From NCBI GenBank assembly GCA_036378155.1, contig DASUXA010000091.1:1-42480 (forward strand): a DNA stretch of 42,480 bases. The letters are read 5' to 3'. The notes beneath the pieces were generated by a model. It saw only the letters and a list, made by a program, of their open reading frames with translations, was not told the origin of the DNA and ran no database searches. This document shows, one piece after another, positions 33,710 through 42,480 of this stretch. The DNA comes from DASUXA01 sp036378155. GTDB lineage: Bacteria > Actinomycetota > Actinomycetes > Mycobacteriales > Micromonosporaceae. A program made the position numbers and the translations under genes. Position 1 is the first letter of the stretch. The number at the start of each line of letters is the position of its first letter.

Positions 33710-34057
33710 TCAGACGGACGGGTTCTGGATGAACGTGATGGTGTTGCCGGAGGGGTCGACGACGGACGCCAGCCTGGCGTTCTTGTTGGTCGTGGTGGCC
33801 TCGCCGAGGGTGATGCCCCGACCGGACAACTCGAACGCATGCCCGGCGAGGTCGTCGACGGCGAAGTTCAGAGCGGTGTGACCGGCGCGGTCGGCGTCCC
33901 GGTACACCTGCACCCAGGCGCTGTCGGTGAGATGCCAGTCGGCGAGTCCCGGCATGGGTTGGGCGTCGGCGGCGCGACCGAAGAGCCGCTCGTACCACTC
34001 GATCGACCCCGCGAAATCGGAGACCGGTACCACGGACAGAACCTTCGTCACAGACAT
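33710..34057 (-). CDS. VOC (glyoxalase/bleomycin-resistance) family protein
   Basis: 115 residues, a single pair of beta-alpha-beta-beta-beta motifs: VVPVSDFAGSIEWYERLFG at the start and GITLGEATTTNKNARLASVVDPSGNTITFIQNP at the end, with ALNFAVDDLAGHAFEL between. Metal ligands are not clearly placed (DWHLTD could offer a His). Members include glyoxalase I, fosfomycin- and bleomycin-resistance proteins. ATG 34057 is preceded by AAGGAG. It is the last gene of the ArsR-SRPBCC-VOC operon, a common actinobacterial trio with unknown substrate. Confidence 0.9.
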   Translation of the reverse strand: MSVTKVLSVVPVSDFAGSIEWYERLFGRAADAQPMPGLADWHLTDSAWVQVYRDADRAGHTALNFAVDDLAGHAFELSGRGITLGEATTTNKNARLASVVDPSGNTITFIQNPSV

Positions 34058-34070
34058 CCGACAACTCCTT

Positions 34071-34532
34071 TCAGTGACGGTCGTCGGTAGTGGACGGCTC
34101 GAGTGCCGCCGCCAGGGCGTCCAACTGGTCGCGCGTCCCCTGCTCGCGCCAGTTCGGCGGCTCCTCGCCGTCGAGGAACGTTCCCTGTTCGGTGAGGATG
34201 AGCCGGGTCGTGTCGCCTTCCCGACTGAACTGCACCGTCGTGAGGGACACGGTCGCGGGTCGATCGTCGGCGTAGAGCACCGACGTGTACACGATCCGCT
34301 CGCCTTCGACGATGTCGTGGTACACCGACTCGAAGCGCAGTGCGGGTCGACCGTCGCCACCTTCGGCGACCACCGTTTCCCGTCCGCCTACGCGGAAGTC
34401 GAAGCGGTGTTCGCCCTTGCCACCGGTGAACCAGCGTGCCTTCGTCGCCGGGTCGGCCCAGGCGGCGAACACCCGCTCGGGCGTCGCCGGGTACGTGCGT
34501 TCGAGCGTGAACGTCGAGTGCAGGACTGTCAT
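34071..34532 (-). CDS. SRPBCC (AHSA1-type, START-like) domain protein
   Basis: 153 residues. Helix-grip fold of the AHSA1 family: LERTYPATPERVFAAWADPATKARWFTGG at the N-terminus, FDFRVGGRETVV, and the C-terminal WREQGTRDQLDALAAAL helix that covers a hydrophobic cavity. Such proteins are found beside ArsR regulators in many soil bacteria, where they are thought to bind small hydrophobic ligands. Its ATG overlaps the ArsR stop by ATGA, so the two are translationally coupled. Confidence 0.92.
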   Translation of the reverse strand: MTVLHSTFTLERTYPATPERVFAAWADPATKARWFTGGKGEHRFDFRVGGRETVVAEGGDGRPALRFESVYHDIVEGERIVYTSVLYADDRPATVSLTTVQFSREGDTTRLILTEQGTFLDGEEPPNWREQGTRDQLDALAAALEPSTTDDRH

Positions 34533-34879
34533 GGCGCTGCTCCCTCATCGCTTCGGGGCTCGTCGGCGAGTACGTCGCCGAGCCGATCGAGCCGGTCTTC
34601 CCAGTCGGTGCGCCGACCGTGAAGCCAGTCCTCGGCCGCCCGCAGCCCGGCGGGGTCGAGTCGGCAGGTACGCACCCGGCCGACCTTCTCCGACCGGACA
34701 AGTCCGCTGCCCTCCAGTACCTGGAGGTGCTGGACCACGGCGGCCAGCGACATCGGTAACGGCCTCGCCAGGTCGCTGACCGAGGCGGGACCGCGAGTCA
34801 ACCGCTCCACGATCGCCCGTCGCGTCGGGTCCGCCACCGCGTGGAAGACGCGGTCCAGGCTCACCTCATGGTTAAGCAC
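34529..34879 (-). CDS. ArsR-family repressor, first gene of the ArsR-SRPBCC-VOC operon
   Basis: 116 residues. Winged helix VFHAVADPTRRAIVERLTRGPASVSDLARPLPMSLAAVVQHLQVLEGSGLVRSEKVGRVRTCRLDP covers most of the protein. The ELCVCD metal-binding signature of classical ArsR is absent, so the signal is probably not a metal. A TTG at 34909 lies upstream of the -10 and cannot be the start. TTGACT (34916-34911), 18 nt, TACAGT (34892-34887) and 7 nt lead to GTG 34879, which I take as a leaderless start; GTG 34864 is the alternative. Its operator is described next. Confidence 0.9.
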   Translation of the reverse strand: MLNHEVSLDRVFHAVADPTRRAIVERLTRGPASVSDLARPLPMSLAAVVQHLQVLEGSGLVRSEKVGRVRTCRLDPAGLRAAEDWLHGRRTDWEDRLDRLGDVLADEPRSDEGAAP

Positions 34880-34929
34880 ATGCTTGACTGTATGCGCCGT
34901 GGGCAGCAACAGTCAAGTGGACGCTTAAC
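34871..34929. promoter_or_regulatory. Nested four-part inverted repeat at the ArsR promoter
   Basis: GTTAAGC-N5-CTTGACTGT-N17-ACAGTCAAG-N5-GCTTAAC: outer arms at 34871-34877 and 34923-34929, inner 9-bp arms at 34883-34891 and 34909-34917, all exact complements with equal spacing. The inner arms cover the -10 and -35 hexamers of the operon promoter. Each half (for example TTAAGC-ACAT-GCTTGA) is itself an imperfect ArsR-style palindrome, so two repressor dimers may bind symmetrically. Confidence 0.8.
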
Positions 34930-35121
34930 AATCTGGGTCAGCTGAGGCGACACGACCGTCGCGAGATGCCAGCGCTCCTGGGTACGACCGCGGAACACAG
35001 GCCCCTAGCGGCGGAGGTTTCGTGAGGAATTCTGTCGGCATCGCGTCGGATCCGGGGCGAGTCGTTCGTAGAACAGGCGAGAGGCGGCCGGAGAAGGCCG
35101 CCGGGACAAGGGAGTCGTGGC

Positions 35122-35496
35122 ATGACGCGGTACTTGATCTCGTTCGACGCCGGGGCGATGGACCACATCCCCGCCGAGGACATGCCCGACGTGGACAGGG
35201 CCGCGCACGCGGTGATCCAGGAAGCCGTGAACGCCGGCGTATGGGTGTTCGGCGCCGGACTGGAAAGCCAGAGGGCGAGCGTCGTCGCCACGGACGGGAT
35301 GGTCACCGACGGCCCTTACCCCGAGACCAAGGAGGTCATCGGCGGGCTCGCGATCGTCGACGTGCCCGCACGCGAAGAGGCACTGGCGTGGGCTGCCAAG
35401 ATCGCCACCGCTTGTCGCTGTGCGCAAGAAGTCCGCGAACTCCTGCCCGACCCCGAACAGGACGCGATGCTCCGCCAAGCTGACAGGCGCTGGTGA
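35122..35496 (+). CDS. YCII-family (DGPF-type) small protein
   Basis: 124 residues, ferredoxin-like YCII fold: MTRYLISFDAG at the start and the family hallmark VTDGPYPETKEVIGGLAIVDVPAREEALAWAAKI at ~60-93 (the DGPF/DGPY motif). Function is poorly known; many are encoded beside SigJ-like ECF factors, but none is here. ATG 35122 follows GGGAG. A 7-bp hairpin (GGCGGCC 35083-35089/GGCCGCC 35096-35102) lies in the leader about 20 nt before the start. It is divergent from the ArsR operon. Confidence 0.9.
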   Translation: MTRYLISFDAGAMDHIPAEDMPDVDRAAHAVIQEAVNAGVWVFGAGLESQRASVVATDGMVTDGPYPETKEVIGGLAIVDVPAREEALAWAAKIATACRCAQEVRELLPDPEQDAMLRQADRRW

Positions 35497-35565
35497 CATT
35501 CCGCCGACAATTGACCGATGGAGGCCCGCAAAGGGCATAACCATCTGCGCGTCCTCGCGGGGCTT

Positions 35566-35641
35566 TGGAGCCGACGGCGGGACTTGAACCCGCAACCTTC
35601 CGATTACAAGTCGGGTGCGCTGCCAGTTGCGCCACGTCGGC
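35566..35641 (-). tRNA. tRNA-Thr (anticodon TGT)
   Basis: Cloverleaf readable on the minus strand: acceptor GCCGACG/CGTCGGC, D-arm GCGC/GCGC, anticodon arm with loop CTTGTAA (anticodon TGT, reads ACA), T-arm GCGGG/CCCGC with TTCAAGT, discriminator T. The 3' CCA is encoded (35568-35566). The top anticodon-stem pair (C-A) is mismatched. 73 nt without CCA. Confidence 0.95.
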
Positions 35642-35848
35642 GGTACCCCCGGATCGGGGCCCTGTGAATGTTACGCCGGACGCCGCGCGCGGCGGGTGCT
35701 CACCCGACCGCCGCCGCGCGTGGTCTTGGCAGGGTGGCGTCTGACCTCTACGGTAAGGGGCACCCAGGCCGCTGGTCGCGGGACCGGTGGCCGCCCCTTT
35801 TACTCGGATCGTCCGGCACGTTCCTGCCGGTGGAAGGATTGCCCCCGC

Positions 35849-36940
<1,092 letters not shown>

Positions 36941-36952
36941 GCTGGTACAGCC

Positions 36953-36988
36953 TTGTGGGCGGCCACCCGGCAGGGTGGCCGCCCACAA
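36953..36988. terminator. Perfect 16-bp hairpin after msiK
   Basis: TTGTGGGCGGCCACCC (36953-36968), GGCA loop, and its exact complement (36973-36988), 12 nt after the stop. Confidence 0.9.
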
Positions 36989-37009
36989 CCGCCTCCGGGC
37001 AAGCTTTGC

Positions 37010-37060
37010 GGGGCGGGGCGGGGCGGGGCGAGGCGGGGCGCAGCTGCGCGGGGCGGGGGG
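37010..37060 (+). repeat. GGGGC pentamer tract, G-quadruplex-capable
   Basis: Four exact GGGGC units (37010-37029), GAGGC, GGGGC, a GC palindrome (GCAGCTGCGC, 37040-37049), GGGGC and GGGGGG. It lies between the convergent msiK and rlmB genes, just after the msiK hairpin. The G-rich strand is the plus strand, so it would be in an msiK read-through RNA. Confidence 0.75.
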
Positions 37061-37103
37061 TTACGTCCTCAGCGGCACACCCGAGCGAGCCGCGACCGCA
37101 GCG

Positions 37104-38234
37104 CTATCCGTGCTTGCGAGCGGACACCGGACCGAGCGAGGCGGGCGTCGGCGGCGAGGCACGCACCCGCGCCACCTCGGCCAGCGCCACAGCCGCCGCG
37201 ACCGAGGCGTTCAGCGACTCGACATCGCTCGCCATCGGGATCGACACGAGCATGTCGCACGTCTCGCTGACCAGCCGGGACAGCCCACGTCCCTCGGAGC
37301 CGACCACGACGACCAGGGGACCGAGCGCCGCGTCCAGCCCGTACACCGGAATCTCCCCGTCGGCGTCCAGCCCGACCACCAGGAAACCCCGCTCCTGGCA
37401 CGCCTTGATCGCCCGGGTCAGGTTGACGACCTGCGCGATCGGTACCCGCGCCGCCGCCCCCGCCGAGGTGCGCCACGCGGTCGCCGTCATCCCCGCCGAC
37501 CGGCGTTCCGGCAGGAACACACCCTGCGCGCCGAACGCGGCGGCGGACCGGACCACCGCGCCGAGATTACGCGGATCGGTCACCCCGTCCAGCGCCACCA
37601 ACAGCGGCGTACGCGATTCCAGGGCAGCCGAGCACAGGTCCTCGAACGGCTCGTACGCGAACGGCGGTACCTGCAGCCCGACGCCCTGGTGCAGCACCCC
37701 GCCGGTCATCCGGTCCAGTTCGCCGCGACTCACCTCGAGCAGCGGAATGCCCCGGTCCCCGGCGGTACGCACCGCCTCCGCGACCCGCTCGTCGACGTCG
37801 ACACCGAGCGCCACGTACAACGCCGTCGCCGGTACGTGCGCCCGCAGCGCCTCGACCACCGGGTTACGTCCCACGAGCAACTCGGGGGCGTCCTTCGGCG
37901 GCGCGGACCTGCGACCGGGAGCCACCTTCGGTCCCGCCTTGGCGGTACCGCCCCGCCCGGCGCCCGCCTTGCCGCCGGTCGGCTTGCTGCCCGGCTTGCC
38001 GACCTTCGGTACCCGTCCCTCCGCCGCCGCCGCACGGCGCTCCTTCTCCTGCTTCCAGGCGGTGCGCTCGGGCAGCGGCTCGTCGCCGGAGTACGCCTTG
38101 TGCCAGGGACGCTCGTCGGCGGGCAGGGTGCGTGGACGCCCCTTGAGCCCCTTGCGGTTCTGCCCGCCGGAACCGACCGACGCGCCCTTCTTGCTGGTGG
38201 TACGCCGACCCCGGCGCTGCGAGTTTCCGGGCAT
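37104..38234 (-). CDS. rlmB: 23S rRNA 2'-O-methyltransferase of the RlmB/TrmH (SpoU) family
   Basis: 376 residues. A basic low-complexity N-terminal extension (~1-113; RGRRTTSKKG, and repeats of GKPGSKPTGGKAG) is followed by the L30e-like substrate-binding domain (ELLVGRNPVVEALRAHVPATALYVA at ~118) and the knotted SpoU methylase with its three motifs (VALDGVTDPRNLGAVVRSAAAFGAQGVFL; VVVVGSEGRGLSRLV; IPMASDVESLNASVAAAVAL). E. coli RlmB methylates G2251; the same target is inferred. ATG 38234 overlaps the cysS stop by one base (TGATG) and has GGGGGAG upstream, so both translation genes share an operon. Confidence 0.93.
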   Translation of the reverse strand: MPGNSQRRGRRTTSKKGASVGSGGQNRKGLKGRPRTLPADERPWHKAYSGDEPLPERTAWKQEKERRAAAAEGRVPKVGKPGSKPTGGKAGAGRGGTAKAGPKVAPGRRSAPPKDAPELLVGRNPVVEALRAHVPATALYVALGVDVDERVAEAVRTAGDRGIPLLEVSRGELDRMTGGVLHQGVGLQVPPFAYEPFEDLCSAALESRTPLLVALDGVTDPRNLGAVVRSAAAFGAQGVFLPERRSAGMTATAWRTSAGAAARVPIAQVVNLTRAIKACQERGFLVVGLDADGEIPVYGLDAALGPLVVVVGSEGRGLSRLVSETCDMLVSIPMASDVESLNASVAAAVALAEVARVRASPPTPASLGPVSARKHG

Positions 38235-39655
38235 CAGTGGCGCTCCCCCGTGTCGATCGTCCAACGTGGCCCGTGCGGCGTGTCCTCGACCACCACACCG
38301 GCCTGCTTGAGCTGGTCGCGTACCGCGTCGGCGGCTGCCCAGTCCTTGCGCGCCCGCGCCTGCGCCCGCTGTTCCAGGGCGAGCGTGACCAGCGCGTCCA
38401 CCGTCGAGCGCAGGTCCTCACCGGCTTCCTGCTCCGCCCAAGGGGCCACGAACGGGTCGAGACCGAACACGTCGAGCATCGCGCGTACCACGGCGAACGC
38501 CTGCCCGGTGCCGGCGTCGTCGCCCGCCGCCAGAGCCGCGTTGCCGTCCCGTACCGCCTGATGCACCGCGGCGATCGCGCGCGAGGTGTTCAGGTCGTCG
38601 TCCATCGCCTCGACGAACTCGTCGGGCAGCGGTCCCGGATCGAGCACGCCGACCCGCTCCGCGGCGCGGGTCAGGAAACCCTCGATCCGCTGGTACCCGA
38701 CCGCCGCTTCGCGCAGCGCCTCTTCGGAGTAGTCGATGGTGGAGCGGTAGTGCGGCGTGGACAGGTAGTACCGCAGTTCGACGGGGCGGATGCCGAGCCC
38801 CTCGACCGCCGCGAGGTCGATGACGTTCCCCACCGACTTGCTCATCTTCGAGGTACCGAGATTGAGCAGGCCGTGGTGTACCCAGTACCGGGCGAACCCG
38901 AGCCCGGCAGCGCGGGACTGCGCGGCTTCGTTCTCGTGGTGCGGGAAGACGAGGTCGGCGCCGCCGCCGTGGATGTCGAACTCGTCGCCGAGGTACTTCC
39001 GGCACATCGCCGAGCATTCGATGTGCCAGCCCGGTCGACCCCGACCCCACGGGCTCGGCCAGTACGCGTCCCGCGGCTCGTCCGGCTTCTCGCCTTTCCA
39101 CAGCGCGAAGTCGCGCGGGTCGCGCTTGCCTCGCGCGTCGCCGTCCTCGGACGGCTGCACCGCGTCCGGCTTCTGCCCGGACAGCCCGCCGTACTCCGGG
39201 TACGACGCGACGTCGAAGTACACGTCGCCGGAGCCGTCGGGCGCGGCGTACGCGTGCCCGCCCGCGATCAACTCCTTGATCAGCTCCTGCATCTCCGGGA
39301 TCGTGCCGGTGGCGCGCGGCTCGTAGGTCGGCGGCAGCACACCCAGCGCCCGGTACGCCGCGCCGAGGACCAACTCGTTGCGGTACGCGATCGCCCAGAA
39401 CGGCTGCCCCGACTCCAGGGACTTCGCCAGGATCTTGTCGTCGATGTCGGTGATGTTGCGGATGAAGCGCACCTGGTAGCCGCGGTTGAGCAGCCAGCGA
39501 CGCAGCACGTCGTAGTTCACGCCGGAGCGCAGATGCCCGATGTGCGGCCCGGACTGTACGGTGAGGCCGCACAGATAGATTCCGACCTTGCCGGGCTCGC
39601 GCGGGATGAATTCCCGCACCGATCGGGTCGCGGTGTCGTACAGGCGCAGCGTCAC
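38234..39655 (-). CDS. cysS: Cysteinyl-tRNA synthetase
   Basis: 473 residues, class I synthetase. Zinc-binding Cys in IYLCGLTVQ (~29), the HIGH box in SGPHIGHLRSG, second set of zinc ligands in ECSAMCRKYLG and PHHENE, KMSKS in TSKMSKSVGN, then DALR and C-terminal anticodon-binding domains. The length is normal for CysS (the mycothiol ligase MshC is shorter, about 410, and lacks the C-terminal domain). GTG 39655 has no separate Shine-Dalgarno, but TACCCT (39667-39662) lies 6 nt upstream, so the transcript is probably leaderless. First gene of the cysS-rlmB operon. Confidence 0.96.
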   Translation of the reverse strand: MTLRLYDTATRSVREFIPREPGKVGIYLCGLTVQSGPHIGHLRSGVNYDVLRRWLLNRGYQVRFIRNITDIDDKILAKSLESGQPFWAIAYRNELVLGAAYRALGVLPPTYEPRATGTIPEMQELIKELIAGGHAYAAPDGSGDVYFDVASYPEYGGLSGQKPDAVQPSEDGDARGKRDPRDFALWKGEKPDEPRDAYWPSPWGRGRPGWHIECSAMCRKYLGDEFDIHGGGADLVFPHHENEAAQSRAAGLGFARYWVHHGLLNLGTSKMSKSVGNVIDLAAVEGLGIRPVELRYYLSTPHYRSTIDYSEEALREAAVGYQRIEGFLTRAAERVGVLDPGPLPDEFVEAMDDDLNTSRAIAAVHQAVRDGNAALAAGDDAGTGQAFAVVRAMLDVFGLDPFVAPWAEQEAGEDLRSTVDALVTLALEQRAQARARKDWAAADAVRDQLKQAGVVVEDTPHGPRWTIDTGERH

Positions 39656-39747
39656 CCTGAAAGGGTATCCGTCGCGCGGCGACGCCTCGCGCGGTGAGCC
39701 GGAAGCGATTTCCCGCGCGCAGGGCGGTACCACGAACGGGAGGTCAG

Positions 39748-40398
39748 GTGGACGGGCGAGCGGCAGGGCGGCCGGAGACGGCGCAGACCCTGGACCGTGG
39801 ACTTCGCCTGCTCCACCTGGTCGCGGACACCCCGAACGGGGTCACCATGACCGAGGCGGCCGCCCATCTCGGGGTGGGGCGGGCGGTGGTGTACCGGCTC
39901 GCCGGCACGTTGATCGAGCACCGGTTGGTACGGCGCGACGCGTCGGGTCGGCTGCGGCTCGGTCCGGCGGTGCTGCACCTGGCTCGCCGCGCGGAGCCGC
40001 TGGTCGCCGAGGCGGCGCTGCCCGAACTGCGCCGGCTCGCCGAGGATGTCGGCGCGACCGCCCACCTGACCGTGGTCGAGGGGGGCGAGGCGGTCGCCCT
40101 GGCGGTGGTCGAACCCACCTGGACGCAGTTTCATGTCGCATACCGGACCGGTTCCCGGCACCCACTGCGGCTCGGCGCCGCCGGTCAGGCGATCCTCGCC
40201 GGGCGCCGGGGCGAAACCGGCTGGGTGGGTACCTCCGGGCAGCTTCAGGAGGGTGCGCACGGGGTGGCGGCGCCGGTGCTCGGGGTCGAGGGGCTGGAGG
40301 CGAGCGTCGGAGTGGTCGCGCTCGCCGCGCTGGACGGCGACACGGTCGGTCCGCGGGTCGAGGCAGCCGCTTCCGCCGTGGCGCGCGCGCTGTCGTGA
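39748..40398 (+). CDS. Short IclR-family transcriptional regulator
   Basis: 216 residues. N-terminal winged helix (AQTLDRGLRLLHLVADTPNGVTMTEAAAHLGVGRAVVYRLAGTL, ~13-56) and an IclR effector domain (GSRHPLRLGAAGQAILAGR; HGVAAPVLGVEGLEASVGVVAL). Compared with the usual ~250 residues, about 30 are missing between GQAILAGRRGE and TGWVGTSGQLQEG, where helices of the ligand domain normally lie; the protein may be truncated in its ligand pocket yet the frame is intact. GTG 39748 follows GGGAGG at 4 nt. Targets are unknown; it is divergent from cysS. Confidence 0.85.
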   Translation: MDGRAAGRPETAQTLDRGLRLLHLVADTPNGVTMTEAAAHLGVGRAVVYRLAGTLIEHRLVRRDASGRLRLGPAVLHLARRAEPLVAEAALPELRRLAEDVGATAHLTVVEGGEAVALAVVEPTWTQFHVAYRTGSRHPLRLGAAGQAILAGRRGETGWVGTSGQLQEGAHGVAAPVLGVEGLEASVGVVALAALDGDTVGPRVEAAASAVARALS

Positions 40399-40497
40399 CA
40401 GCGATATTGACCGGTACCGCTTGAGCGTGCGCGGACTGAACCGCTGTGCCACAGTGGGGTTCCACGCTCCTCGGCCCCCGACCCGGTGAGTTGATCC

Positions 40498-40965
40498 TTG
40501 TTCGATCTGGAGTCCATCGACCTGTACCAGGTGATGCGCGCCCTCACCGACGATGAGCAGGGCGAACATCGCTGGCTGTTCGACACGGGTACCGGGCAGA
40601 TCCTGCTGTGGACGAGCAGCGGCGGATTGAGCGGCACCGAGCCGGTACCGCTGGAGTGGTTGGATGTGGTACCGATCGATCCGCTGCCGCCGACGATCCG
40701 CCGGCGTGACATGATCGACTTCATCCGGCAGGTACGGGACAAGGACGCCGCGAAACGACTGACCCAGGCGATCACCGGCGCGGAGGCGGAACGTCGGTTC
40801 CGCATCGTGTTGCACAGCTACCCGGCGTTGGCACCGGTGTGGGACACGTTCCACGAGGCGCGGCTGCTGCGCCACGCCATCGAGTGGCTCGCGGCTCACG
40901 GTCTGATCCACAAGGCGTCGGCGAAACAGCGGATCGCGCTGATCCGCGAGCCGCTCGTCCCCTGA
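40498..40965 (+). CDS. UPF0158 family protein with a TTG start
   Basis: 155 residues. N-terminal FDLESIDLYQVMRALTDDEQ, then HRWLFDTGTGQILLW and FRIVLHSYPALAPVWDTF, the layout of the UPF0158 family; function is unknown. An in-frame TGA at 40492-40494 lies just upstream, so the start must be at or after TTG 40498; family N-termini begin with M-x-D-L-x-x-I-D-L, which fixes TTG 40498. GGTGAG lies 7 nt upstream. The C-terminus includes AEWLAAHG-like helix EWLAAHGLIHKASAKQR. Confidence 0.85.
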   Translation: MFDLESIDLYQVMRALTDDEQGEHRWLFDTGTGQILLWTSSGGLSGTEPVPLEWLDVVPIDPLPPTIRRRDMIDFIRQVRDKDAAKRLTQAITGAEAERRFRIVLHSYPALAPVWDTFHEARLLRHAIEWLAAHGLIHKASAKQRIALIREPLVP

Positions 40966-41067
40966 GACCCTCCGCACGCCAGCCCGCCCGCAGGTAGGTG
41001 GCCGGATGCGTCGCGAAGGGACCAAGCATGATCGCCCGAAGCGACGCGCCGACCACCGACGAGCCTG

Positions 41068-42453
41068 TCACGGGCGGGTCATGCGCAGCACGTCGAGCAC
41101 CTCGTCGAGTTCGGCTTCGCTGATCCGCCCGGCGTCGACGTGTCCGCGACCGATCACCACCTCGCGGATCGTCCGCCCCTCGGCAAGCGCCTGCTTGGCG
41201 ACGGCGGCTGCCTCGTCGTACCCGAGGTGCCGGTTCAGCGGGGTGACGATCGACGGCGAGCTTTCCGCGTACTCCCGCAGCACCTCGACGTTCGCCTCCA
41301 GCCCGGCGACGCACCGGTCGGCGAGCAGACGCGCCACGTTCGCCACCAGTTTGATCGACTCCAGCAGGTTGCGGGCCATCACCGGCAGCATCACGTTGAG
41401 TTCGAAGTCGCCCTGCGAGCCGGCGAACGCGACCGCCGCGTCGTTGCCGATCACCTGTGCGCAGACCTGGCGTACCGCCTCGCACACCACCGGGTTCACC
41501 TTGCCCGGCATGATCGAGGAACCGGGCTGGAGGTCGGGAATGTGCAGTTCCCGCAGCCCGGCGCGGGGTCCGGAACCCATCCAACGGATATCGTTCGCGA
41601 TCTTGTACAGTCCGACCGCGATCGTCCGTACCTGACCGGACGTCTCCACCAACGGGTCCTGCGCGCCCTGAGCCTCGAAATGGTTGCGCGCCTCCGACAC
41701 CGGCAGCCGCATGTCGCGGGCGAGCCGCTCGATGACCATCCGGGCGAAGCCGGGACGGGCGTTCACCCCGGTACCGACGGCGGTACCGCCGAGCGGCAAC
41801 TCGGCCAGGCGCGGCAGACTGCCCTGCAACCGCTCCACCCCGTACCGCACCTGCGCGGCGTACCCGGAGAACTCCTGCCCCAACGTCACCGGGGTAGCGT
41901 CCATCAGGTGGGTACGCCCCGCCTTGACCACGTCCTGCCACTGCCGCGCCTTGCGCTCCAGCGTCGCGGCGAGGTGTTCGAGCGCCGGTACCAGGTTGTG
42001 CGACACGGCGGACGCCGCTGCCAGCCGGATCGAGGTCGGGAACACGTCGTTCGACGACTGGGACGCGTTGACGTGGTCGTTCGGGTGTACCGCCCGCCCG
42101 AGCGCCCGGCTGGCGAGCGTCGCCAGCACCTCGTTCATGTTCATGTTCGACGAGGTACCGGAGCCGGTCTGGAACACGTCGACGGGAAACTGGTCGTCGT
42201 ACCGCCCGTCGGCGACCTCGGCGGCGGCTTCTTCGATCGCCTCCGCCATCGCCCGGTCGAGTACCCCCAGCTCCGCGTTCACTCCCGCGGCAGCCGCCTT
42301 GATCCGCGCCAGGGCGTGGACGTGCGCCGGTTCGAGCCCGCGACCGGACACCGGGAAGTTCTCCACCGCCCGCTGGGTCTGCGCCCGCCACAGTGCGTCA
42401 GCCGGTACCCGGACCTCGCCCATGGTGTCGCGTTCGACGCGGTATTCGCCCAT
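41068..42453 (-). CDS. fumC: Class II fumarate hydratase
   Basis: Fumarate to L-malate in the citric acid cycle, cytoplasmic homotetramer, iron-independent. 461 residues. Catalytic and signature segments: TGSGTSSNMNMNEV (~95-108), ASQSSNDVFPTSI, GRTHLMDATPV and the fumarase/aspartase signature GSSIMPGKVNP. The C-terminal YDEAAAVAKQALAEGRTIREVV is typical of FumC. I chose ATG 42453 because AGGA lies 8 nt before it; ATG 42462, three codons upstream, is directly abutted by that sequence and less likely. Confidence 0.95.
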   Translation of the reverse strand: MGEYRVERDTMGEVRVPADALWRAQTQRAVENFPVSGRGLEPAHVHALARIKAAAAGVNAELGVLDRAMAEAIEEAAAEVADGRYDDQFPVDVFQTGSGTSSNMNMNEVLATLASRALGRAVHPNDHVNASQSSNDVFPTSIRLAAASAVSHNLVPALEHLAATLERKARQWQDVVKAGRTHLMDATPVTLGQEFSGYAAQVRYGVERLQGSLPRLAELPLGGTAVGTGVNARPGFARMVIERLARDMRLPVSEARNHFEAQGAQDPLVETSGQVRTIAVGLYKIANDIRWMGSGPRAGLRELHIPDLQPGSSIMPGKVNPVVCEAVRQVCAQVIGNDAAVAFAGSQGDFELNVMLPVMARNLLESIKLVANVARLLADRCVAGLEANVEVLREYAESSPSIVTPLNRHLGYDEAAAVAKQALAEGRTIREVVIGRGHVDAGRISEAELDEVLDVLRMTRP

Positions 42454-42480
42454 ACGGAACATCCTGCCGCGCCGCGCGGC

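Noticed and set aside
34880..34909. TTG 34909 as the start of the ArsR gene
   Set aside because: It lies between the -35 and -10 hexamers of the promoter, so it would not be in the transcript.
35566..35641. tRNA-Thr gene as an integration (att) site of a genomic island
   Set aside because: No integrase, no direct repeat of the tRNA 3' end found nearby, and ordinary metabolic genes on both sides.
37010..37060. GGGGC tract as a CRISPR-like or mobile-element end
   Set aside because: Units are 5 bp with no spacers, and no cas or transposase genes are near.

Overview
The window looks like chromosomal DNA of a high-GC (roughly 70 %) actinomycete. The evidence is a monocistronic GroEL2-type chaperonin under CIRCE control, a TipA-type regulator, a DUF3263 protein, a GpgS glucosyltransferase, an MsiK-like shared sugar-ABC ATPase and many leaderless promoters. 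A Micromonosporaceae-like host is my guess, not shown. I see no phage, transposon, CRISPR array or plasmid module. Most of the window is ordinary core and metabolic chromosome, densely packed on both strands.

Layout. 1-4035: 3'-truncated groEL with two CIRCE operators, a divergent LysR regulator/YeiH exporter pair and a cold-shock gene. 4262-8499: an acetyltransferase, a PaaN-type aldehyde dehydrogenase, and an MFS exporter divergent from a winged-helix regulator. 8894-11320: threonine synthase behind a SAM-I riboswitch, divergent from gpgS. 11346-11685: a broken, lower-GC gene remnant. 11749-15530: an ABC-2 permease and an unusual hydrolase-ABC ATPase fusion. 15618-19340: DUF3263, then an amino-sugar locus (DeoR-type repressor divergent from ROK kinase and nagA). 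19384-24202: DUF1232-PAP2-APC operon, a double-RCK channel-like protein and a DedA protein. 24323-27336: TipA-like multidrug sensor, a small membrane protein, and a secreted double-psi-barrel protein behind a c-di-AMP riboswitch. 27510-30965: PPOX and FMN-reductase genes divergent from a MarR gene, an SDR and an asparaginase. 31030-35496: sigma factor/LCP operon, an orphan gene, ArsR-SRPBCC-VOC operon and a YCII gene. 35566-42453: tRNA-Thr, msiK, rlmB-cysS, an IclR-type regulator, a UPF0158 protein and fumarase.

Regulation is the richest part of the window. Two riboswitches can be read directly. Several operators are clear inverted or direct repeats (CIRCE, MarR, ArsR, DeoR). At least thirteen genes have a TANNNT-like -10 hexamer 6-7 nt before the start codon, the pattern of leaderless mRNAs; this also decides several start codons. 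The most unusual protein is the membrane-spanning alpha/beta-hydrolase fused to an ABC ATPase and coupled to a permease gene. The most interesting remaining items are the nested ArsR operator, the channel-like protein without a canonical K+ filter, the gene remnant and a strong excess of the tetranucleotide GTAC.
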